Of a stretch of 64,000 nt of DNA, positions 58,093-64,000 are shown in pieces. This stretch comes from Alsobacter metallidurans. GTDB taxonomy: Bacteria > Pseudomonadota > Alphaproteobacteria > Rhizobiales > Beijerinckiaceae. The translations under genes and the position numbers were made by a program. The notes beneath the pieces were generated by a model. That model made no database searches. It was not told where the DNA came from and saw nothing but the letters and a program-made list of their open reading frames with translations. The stretch spans positions 1,547,148-1,611,147 of the forward strand of contig NZ_BMES01000002.1 in assembly GCF_014636935.1 (NCBI RefSeq). The letters are read 5' to 3'. Positions within the stretch are counted from its first letter, which is position 1; every line of letters starts with the position of its first letter.

Positions 58093-58997
58093 ATGCGCTT
58101 CGATCTAACTGACCTGCGTCTGCTCGTGCACGTCATCGAGGCGGAGAGCATTACACATGGGGCTGAGCGAGCCGGAATCGCGATCGACTCCGCCAGTGAG
58201 CGTATCCGCGGGATGGAGCTGGCCGGAGGCGTGCCCCTGCTGAAACGCCGACCTCGCGGTGTGCGGTCGACGCCAGCCGGTCAGGCGGTCGCCCACCATG
58301 CACGCGTTATGCTGGGCCAGATTGAGCAGATGGGCGGAGATTTAGGGCAGTATGCCAAGGGTTTGCGCGGTCACGTGCGTGCGCTGGCGAACACCGTGGC
58401 CGTGGCCGTATTTTTGCCGGATGCTCTGGCTTCCTTCCTCGCAAACTATTCCTAGATCAACGTAAATCTGGAGGAGCGGCCGAGCCGTGAGATCGTCGCC
58501 GCAATCGCTGGCAGGCTCGCCGATTTTGGCATCGTCGGCACCACGGTCGACCTCCGCGCATTGGAGACGCTGCCGTTCCGGATCGATCAGCTCGTCCTAA
58601 TTGTACCGGCCGGCAACGCCCTTGCTGATCGAACGGAAATCCCGTTTCGAGAAGTGCTCGACGAGCCCTTAGTAGGCTTGGGACATGGCAGTGCGTTGCA
58701 AGCCCACCTCGCCAGCCACGCCGCTAGGGCGGGCCGCGCGGTCAACTTCCGGCTGCGCGTAGGCGGGTTCGAGGCGTCTGCCGAATGGTCGAGAGCGGCG
58801 TCGGGGTCGGGGTCGTACCCGAAGCTGCTGCGCAACGATCAGGTGAGCGAGGGACGATCCGCGCAGTTCCGCTTAGCGATGCGTGGGCCCTTCGAAACTT
58901 GACGCTTTGTGCCCGCAGCGTCGCGGCCCTGCCTGCGCATTCCCAGCAGCTTGTACGGCATCTGACTGGCGATACGCCACATCTGCGTGCGCTGTAG
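58093..58997 (+). pseudogene. LysR-family regulator, nonsense codon and frameshift
   Basis: From ATG 58093 the protein shows the LysR winged helix (FDLTDLRLLVHVIEAESITH; GGVPLLKRRPRGVRSTPAGQ). Translation stops at TAG 58453-58455. The same frame resumes the effector domain (INVNLEERPSREIVAAIAG; LVLIVPAGNALADRTEIPF), then near 58775 coding moves to another frame (VESGVGVGVVPEAAA to ALPAHSQQLVRHL), ending at 58997. The sum is a normal LysR of about 300 residues. Two lesions of different kinds indicate decay. It is divergent from the permease pseudogene, the usual regulator-target layout. Confidence 0.83.
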
Positions 58998-59473
58998 TGC
59001 TATGAGCCATAAGCGGTGACCAAGTGCCTCCACTGATGATCCTGCTGCCCGTTTGATGTCCCGCTGGTGCAACCAGTTGCACGGTTCTGTTGAGTGTTAG
59101 TGGAGCTGAGGGGAGGCGAACCACCAAGGAATGGTTCGAGCAAAAATAACGTCTTGTGCTGCTATCAGGACGGCGCGTGCGACACCTCTGTGGACCACTA
59201 ATGTCAGCGCGAACCATTCTCTATCGAAACATTGCACTGGAGCTTAGGGCAGTCCCTAAGCTTCCTGAGTCCTGCCCTGGCAACATACGTTCCAGACAAA
59301 ACGGCTTGAGGCTGAGTTGAGGGTCCGCGGTGGGTCCGGCAGGAGGGCCGGCCACTTGAAACCTCCGTCGCGATCACATTAGTTTGGCCGCTGTTGGGAG
59401 CGCCCCTGTGTTACAGGTCTGTGCCACACAAGCGGAGGTCGGCTCGCCAGAAGCGGAAATTTGGCTTCGGGTC
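58998..59473. other. Non-coding accessory DNA before the IS element
   Basis: 476 bases with mixed composition and only short open frames on both strands, none recognised. It ends at the left inverted repeat of the IS element. Confidence 0.45.
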
Positions 59474-61007
59474 GATGTCGTTGAAAAAGTCGCTCCCTGG
59501 CCAGCGCCGAGAGGCGGGCAGCGCGAGTCGAGAAGCGTCTTCCTCCTCAGGCCGGCATCACCTGCGGTCCATTCGGCAGGAGCTTCGCCAGCTTCCTGAG
59601 GTTCTGCGCGGCGGCGGCGAGGTGGAACTCATCTCGGGCTCCCAGTGGCCCGCGTAGCCGCAGTCGGTCGAGCCTCAAGATCCGCTTCAGGTGCGCGAAC
59701 AGCATCTCCACCTTCTTCCGTTGCCGGCGCGAGGTGGCGTACTCGTCGGTCTCGGCAATGGCCCTCGCCATGTCGCGGGCGCCTTCATGGATCGAGCGCG
59801 GGATCTTGCGGGCCGGCGTGTTCGGGCAGCACCGAGGCTTCATGGCACAGGCGTCGCAGTCGTGCTTGCTAGCGCGGTAGCGCATCATTCCGTCCTCGTC
59901 GGCCAGCGGACGAGGATTGCGATAGGTCCTCTGTCGCTGCCTCAACAGCTTGCCGGCGGGGCAAACGTAGGCGTCCTGGTCGTGGTCGTAGGTGAACTCT
60001 GATCGGCTGAAGGTGCCGTCCTGGCGCCCCGACTTGTCGAAGACCGGGATGTGGGGCTCGATCCCCCGCTCGTGGACAAGCCAGGCGAGGTTGTCGGCCG
60101 AGCCATAGGCACTGTCTGCGGCGAGCCGGGCGGGCCAGAGGTCGAAGCGGTCTTGCGTCCGCTCGATCATGGTGCGTGCCGCACCGACCTCAGCTTGCCG
60201 GATCGCGCGGCTGGCTTCCACATCGACGATGACCGCGTGTTGGAGGTCGATGAGGTAGTTGGTCGCGTAGGCGAAGAAGGCGTGCCCCTTCAAGGCGCCC
60301 GTCCATTGCGCGGCCGGATCTGACTTGGACACGAACTTGGGCTTCACCCCGCTGGCGGCGCCCCAGGCCGCTTCGTCGAGTGTGTCCAGGTACTCCCGGA
60401 CTGAACGCCTCGTCTCGGCAAGAGCTGTCCAGTCCACCGTCTCGGATCCCTCGGCGGAGCGCTGCCTGTTCGCGTCCGCCTTGATCAGACTGGCGTCGAC
60501 GGCAAAGCCCTCTCCGCCGACCAGGCCCTCGTCCATGCAGCGCCGCACGGTGGCCTCGAACAGCTCGCGCAGCATGTCGCTGTCGCGAAACCGACCGTGA
60601 CGGTTCTTCGAGAAAGTCGAGTGGTCCGGCACGGCCCCGTCCGGCCCAGCCGGCAGAACCAGCGATAGGCCAGATTGAGGTGAACCTCCTCGCAGAGCCG
60701 GCGCTCCGAGCGGATGCCGAAGCAGTAGCCCACCAGCAGCATTCGGATCATCAGCTCAGGGTCGACCGATGGCCTACCCATCTCGCTGTAGAAGGGACGA
60801 AGGGGGGCCCGGATGCCGGCGAGATCCACGAACCGGTCTATGCCGCGAACGAGGTGATCAGCCGGGACATGTCGCTCCAGGCTGAACTCGTAGAACAGCG
60901 CTTCTTGAGCCACCGTCCGTTCGCCCATCATCGCGTCGTCCCCCAGCCCAAGGACAACTGAATCAGGACTTCACACCGGCAGCAACGCCGACTTTTTCAA
61001 CACAATC
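59474..61007 (-). mobile_element. IS1182-type insertion sequence
   Basis: An element of about 1.5 kb bounded by GTTGAAAAAGTCG (59480-59492) and its exact reverse complement CGACTTTTTCAAC (60989-61001); similarity may extend a few bases outward (GATGTC and GATTGT). It encodes one minus-strand transposase, itself frameshifted. The two-domain transposase with the Cys-rich CDACAMKPRC segment is typical of IS1182. Exact outer ends and any target duplication are not certain. Confidence 0.8.
59547..60931 (-). pseudogene. IS1182-family transposase with one-base deletion
   Basis: The N-terminal part (from ATG 60931; EFSLERHVPADHLVRGIDRF, DPELMIRMLLVGYCFGIRSE, YRWFCRLG) is a DUF772-type domain. Near 60640-60646 the frame breaks: relatives read RLGLDGAVPDHSTF, and here one T of the expected CTGGAC is missing. 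The rest continues in the next frame, with DDE residues in FAVDASLI, LAADSAYGSADN and RKKVEMLFAHLKR, and the Cys cluster CDACAMKPRC. The total would be about 460 residues. The element is therefore probably not autonomous. Confidence 0.85.
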
Positions 61008-61083
61008 GGCCAAAAGCGGCCGCTCCCTTTGCCCGGTCAGCTGGGTAGGGGCCGGACTTGTCGCGGCGATGTGGATTGTGGCT

Positions 61084-61219
61084 GGTCTATGCCCGGATGA
61101 GGTGAGCAGCCGGGACTTGCCGCTCCAGACTGAGGAACAACGCCTCTTGAGCCACCGTCCGTTCGCCCATCACGGCGTAGTCTCCAGACCCGAGGACGAC
61201 TTGATCAGGACTTCACACC
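61084..61219 (-). mobile_element. Fragment of a second copy of the same IS
   Basis: This 136-base stretch aligns with IS positions about 60836-60976, the transposase 5' end and leader. Shared blocks include TCTTGAGCCACCGTCCGTTC, GCCGGGAC, CGCTCCAG and ATCAGGACTTCACACC. Several substitutions and small deletions separate the copies. No inverted repeat survives. It shows an older insertion than the adjacent element. Confidence 0.82.
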
Positions 61220-61636
61220 CGCTAATCGGCACCGGTCGGCTGCGTCGCATCAGTGGTCACTCGCCGAGTATTCTGACTGAGCCGCCCGCGCGCTCCAGCA
61301 GGCGCTCGTACAGGTCCAGGAACAGGATGTTCTAGCCTTTCCTTTCCTAGTGAAGCTCACATCTGGGGAACGAGCGTCACCAGTCGCGCAAAGCATTGTG
61401 GCTGCCGTGGTGCCGAAGCAGATTCGCCCGGTGTAAATATTGACGACGATGCTCGGGATGTCGGGCGAGGGGTAGCGCCGGTCGCCGCCTACCTGAGCGC
61501 AATTCGCATTACACGCTCAATTTAACTCGACTCACGCTCGATTTGATGTCTGTGGCGTACGCTTCAGCGATTTCGGACATGTTGACTGCATCTGCTGCTG
61601 TCGATTAGCGTCGCGGGATGTTGATGGAGAGCCCCG
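61220..61636. promoter_or_regulatory. Upstream region of the secreted-protein gene pair
   Basis: 417 bases without a convincing gene, with falling G+C toward 61637. It should contain the promoter of the downstream pair. TTGACT at 61582 is a possible -35 element but no good -10 follows. Two similar direct repeats lie at 61512-61546. GGAGAG six to eleven bases before 61637 is a good ribosome site. Confidence 0.45.
61512..61546. repeat. Direct repeat pair 21 bp apart upstream of the secreted-protein gene
   Basis: CACGCTCAATTTAA (61512-61525) and CACGCTCGATTTGA (61533-61546) match at 12 of 14 positions and are spaced 21 bases start to start, two helical turns. They lie about 90-125 bases before the start of the 575-residue gene and could be a regulator binding site. 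Confidence 0.45.
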
Positions 61637-63364
61637 ATGTCGAGCGCGGCACGTCTACTCCGGCTAGCCTGTTTGGTCATTACAGGGGCATTTAGCCAGC
61701 CTGCGGCCAGTCAAGTTACATCGACATGCAACAACGTAGCACGAAATGTAACGATTGGAGACAACTCGTCTTTCATTCAGGTTGTCGACTGCGTTCCGGT
61801 CGATCCCGCGAAATCTTTCAGCATCAGGTACGTGTGGCTTGATGCAACAAACGTTTCTTTTCTACTTAGCGGCTATAATGAGAAGCTTCTCAGTGCAATA
61901 GTTGGATATCCAGCCGTTGTATTGCGCAATCCAATCTATGATCGTATCCAAACGCTGTACCGTGACTATGGCGAGCGTATAGCTTCCACCACGTTTCCTA
62001 ATTTTTTCGCGCGATTCAATAGCAATCTTCTTGGATCTACAGGAGGTCTATTGAGCAGCAACACGGAATTCGAGGAGGTTTCTGATGCAATCCGCCGACG
62101 CATGAGGTTTTATACTGGAGAAAAAAATATCATTTGGCCCGAATTAGCCGCTTCCGCAGATTTAGCTCGTACACGGGCGTTACCATCAGGATGGCGGTTA
62201 ACATATACGGAGTCTGGCGACGGGATTTCTCCCACTAGGCCAATTGATGCCCTTAATTGCACGATGTTGTACCAGCCTGTTTCTGCCAACGAATTAGAGA
62301 ACTATTGGCAGAAGGTGAATGAGGTCAAGCGAGCAATCCTTTCAAAATCGCTGAAAGAGGATTTTACGGTTACCGAGAAACACTACGGATTGTTCGATCA
62401 AACTGCAATGGTTTCAGGAAATAAGACAGTCGAAGCGGTTAAAGCTTTGGCAGATGGTGGGTCGTGGCCTGCTGACTACCTTTTTAAGTATGGGTCTTTC
62501 TCGCTGGACGGATGCGGGAAGAACATTTTCGGCTTCGTCGCTGTTCCGCGTAAGCTTTTTGTCTTGGTTGCAATTGTCAAGGCAGAGCGAGCATCCGTTA
62601 GCATAGATGGCGTTGACTACTTGGCTGACAAAGGGGGCGGCTTGCGGACTCAGATCAACGAGACCGAGTCCGTAAGAGATCGATTTCCCGAGCAGACGAT
62701 TAGTAAGGATCGATCCCTCATCATACCGCTTCGGCTGGATCTACGCTACGACTTGGATGAGGAGCCTATATCGAGAATCATAGAGAATAAGCTTTCCATA
62801 GCTCAGCAGAGGGCGATCACTAAAATTCCAAACAGCGTTTTTTCCGCGGTCATTGGTGGCCGCACGATCGCCAAGAGCAAAGATAGTTTCGGGCAACCAC
62901 AATTTATGCAAGTGAACCGTGCTTACACCTCAGGTGAGGCTAGATCGCTCCAATCCATTGTTGTGGACGGTACCTCATATCCCGTAAAGCCCGCGCCTCG
63001 GACGGCCCTAGTTTCGGTAGGAGAACTCGATGGTGGATCCTGCCCCTTCCTAATGGTCAAGGAGAGCGATGGGGATTGGTCCCTACAAGGGCGCGTCCTG
63101 GTCGGCGCGAATCAGCGATCGCTGGCTAGGTCAGAAGCCGTCAAACTTCCTGTTGATACGTCCGACATTCGGATCGAGGAACGTGAGCCAGAAATCACTT
63201 ACATAAGCACTATAAAAATCAGATACTCTGGTCTGCAAGAGGCAGAGCTTGCCAGCAGCGTAATTTTGCAACCTGGCGAATCATTATCGCTGAAATTACC
63301 AAGAGCCGCTGACAATGAGACAACGTTGATGCTAACAGGGTACTATCGAACTACAACCGACTGA
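61637..63364 (+). CDS. Secreted hypothetical protein of unknown family
   Basis: A 575-residue protein that I do not recognise. It has a signal peptide (basic start, hydrophobic LLRLACLVITGAFS, probable cut after the Ala in QPAAS), so it is exported. The mature part is mixed alpha/beta with scattered Cys (TCNN, DCVP, LNCT, DGCGK, GSCPF) that could form disulfides. The second half is rich in beta-type segments (KLFVLVAIVKAERASVSIDG, RSLIIPLRLDLRYDL) and ends in a beta-sandwich-like region (ITYISTIKIRYSGLQEAELA). Codon use and G+C are far lower than in the core genes, a sign of transfer. A metallopeptidase gene follows 21 bases later. Confidence 0.8.
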   Translation: MSSAARLLRLACLVITGAFSQPAASQVTSTCNNVARNVTIGDNSSFIQVVDCVPVDPAKSFSIRYVWLDATNVSFLLSGYNEKLLSAIVGYPAVVLRNPIYDRIQTLYRDYGERIASTTFPNFFARFNSNLLGSTGGLLSSNTEFEEVSDAIRRRMRFYTGEKNIIWPELAASADLARTRALPSGWRLTYTESGDGISPTRPIDALNCTMLYQPVSANELENYWQKVNEVKRAILSKSLKEDFTVTEKHYGLFDQTAMVSGNKTVEAVKALADGGSWPADYLFKYGSFSLDGCGKNIFGFVAVPRKLFVLVAIVKAERASVSIDGVDYLADKGGGLRTQINETESVRDRFPEQTISKDRSLIIPLRLDLRYDLDEEPISRIIENKLSIAQQRAITKIPNSVFSAVIGGRTIAKSKDSFGQPQFMQVNRAYTSGEARSLQSIVVDGTSYPVKPAPRTALVSVGELDGGSCPFLMVKESDGDWSLQGRVLVGANQRSLARSEAVKLPVDTSDIRIEEREPEITYISTIKIRYSGLQEAELASSVILQPGESLSLKLPRAADNETTLMLTGYYRTTTD

Positions 63365-63385
63365 TCGAGGAAAATGGAGATTACG

Positions 63386-64000
63386 ATGCAGCGCCTACTA
63401 CTCGCGGCAGCAGCATTCACTGCACTTTCAACGGGCGCAAGTTCGCATAGCTCACCGGACGACCTGAAGCAAGCGCCCCAGCTGGACATTAGCCCTCCTT
63501 CTCTAAACGTAACCTCTCCCGACCCGTTCGTGCCCCGGATTGTGGAGGGCGTAATCGACAGTTTCAAGCTCTGGCAAGCCGGAACTGCCATCTCAGCGTG
63601 CTTTTATGGAGGTTCAGAGGACGTAAGAAGTGCTTTCCGATCGGCCGCCGGAGAATGGCTCAGATTGGCCAATCTGAAAATTAATTTCGATAGTCTAGGG
63701 GTAAACTGTTCTGCGGCAAATCCGAGCCAGATCAGAATAGCTTTTCAGCGGACTGGGAACTGGTCTTATGTAGGAACTGACAGCATCCGAGTCGATCGTG
63801 CGACGCCGTCTTTGAACATTGAGGCGGGTAACTCTGACGGCTCTGCGCTGAGTGATGCTGCATTGTTCAAGCAAGTTGTTCTCCACGAACTAGGACACGC
63901 ACTTGGCATGCAACACGAGCACCAAAGTCCTGACGCCCGGTGTGATCTCGAGTTCAATTGGGAAACTATCTACGCTACCTACTGGCAGAATTTTCGATGG
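63386..64000 (+). CDS. Astacin-like zinc metallopeptidase, 3' end cut by window
   Basis: An open frame running off the right edge (205 codons seen). A signal peptide (QRLLLAAAAFTALSTGASS) precedes a proline-rich segment and a metzincin catalytic domain. The zinc motif HELGHALGMQH lies at residues 167-177 (His167, Glu168, His171, Gly174, His177) and continues as EHQSP, the astacin-type HExxHxxGxxHE pattern. LFKQVVLHELGHALG is the usual active-site helix. The ATG at 63386 has GGAG six bases upstream; another ATG at 63374 is possible. The Met-turn lies beyond the window. Low G+C, as in the upstream gene, suggests joint transfer. Confidence 0.87.
   Translation, partial: MQRLLLAAAAFTALSTGASSHSSPDDLKQAPQLDISPPSLNVTSPDPFVPRIVEGVIDSFKLWQAGTAISACFYGGSEDVRSAFRSAAGEWLRLANLKINFDSLGVNCSAANPSQIRIAFQRTGNWSYVGTDSIRVDRATPSLNIEAGNSDGSALSDAALFKQVVLHELGHALGMQHEHQSPDARCDLEFNWETIYATYWQNFRW

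Noticed and set aside
59267-59276. GAGTCCTGCC, a 10-base match to the 3' part of the tRNA, as a possible attachment site
   Set aside because: Ten bases is within chance for this composition, and the match does not reach the tRNA end or continue on either side.

Overview
The window is high-G+C (roughly two thirds G+C by eye) alphaproteobacterial chromosome. It most likely comes from Hyphomicrobiales (the Bosea/Methylobacterium/Beijerinckia/Bradyrhizobium neighbourhood); the genus cannot be fixed from this sequence. Supporting signs are the alphaproteobacterial SspB with a ClpX-binding tail, DUF4169, DUF2852 and DUF2171 proteins, an ArsR-methyltransferase regulator fused into a metF operon, the order of the division/cell-wall cluster, and several families of short palindromic intergenic repeats.

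Layout. 1-781: end of sspB and two small genes. 763-7482: a large AsmA protein, a D-lactate dehydrogenase type flavoprotein, a hotdog thioesterase and a LysE exporter. 8026-10401: UvrD/PcrA helicase. 10465-10996: a hicAB module whose toxin gene carries an in-frame amber codon. 11055-15149: YihY membrane protein, prmA and an aminopeptidase P. 15205-40842, all on the minus strand: the dcw cluster, read as mraZ-rsmH-ftsL-ftsI-murE-murF-mraY-murD-ftsW-murG-murC-murB-ddl-ftsQ-ftsA-ftsZ and continuing into lpxC, bamD, recN and ligA. Most junctions overlap by four bases or are separated by a few bases, so the peptidoglycan precursor enzymes, the divisome proteins, lipid A synthesis and outer-membrane assembly sit in one co-directional block. 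Upstream of mraZ is a promoter-like sequence threaded with 10-bp-spaced TGGG repeats, a likely MraZ autoregulation site.

41294-56462 is ordinary core genome: RNase P RNA, two paralogous secreted lytic transglycosylases, a glycine-zipper lipoprotein, a DjlA-like co-chaperone, an amidase, the ArsR-methyltransferase/metF operon with a palindromic operator over its start codon, AMP nucleosidase, a soluble FIST-domain chemoreceptor and EttA. Palindromic repeats fill most gaps between these genes.

At 56589-56664 lies tRNA-Ile(CAT), and the character of the DNA changes after it. 56665-61636 is decayed accessory DNA: a TauE/SafE permease with two frameshifts, a divergent LysR regulator with a nonsense codon and a frameshift, an IS1182-type element with a one-base deletion in its transposase, and a fragment of a second copy of the same element. 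From 61637 to the window end there is clearly lower-G+C DNA with two genes for secreted proteins: an unrecognised 575-residue protein and, 21 bp downstream, an astacin-like zinc metallopeptidase cut by the window edge. This last pair is the least explained and most novel-looking part of the window.
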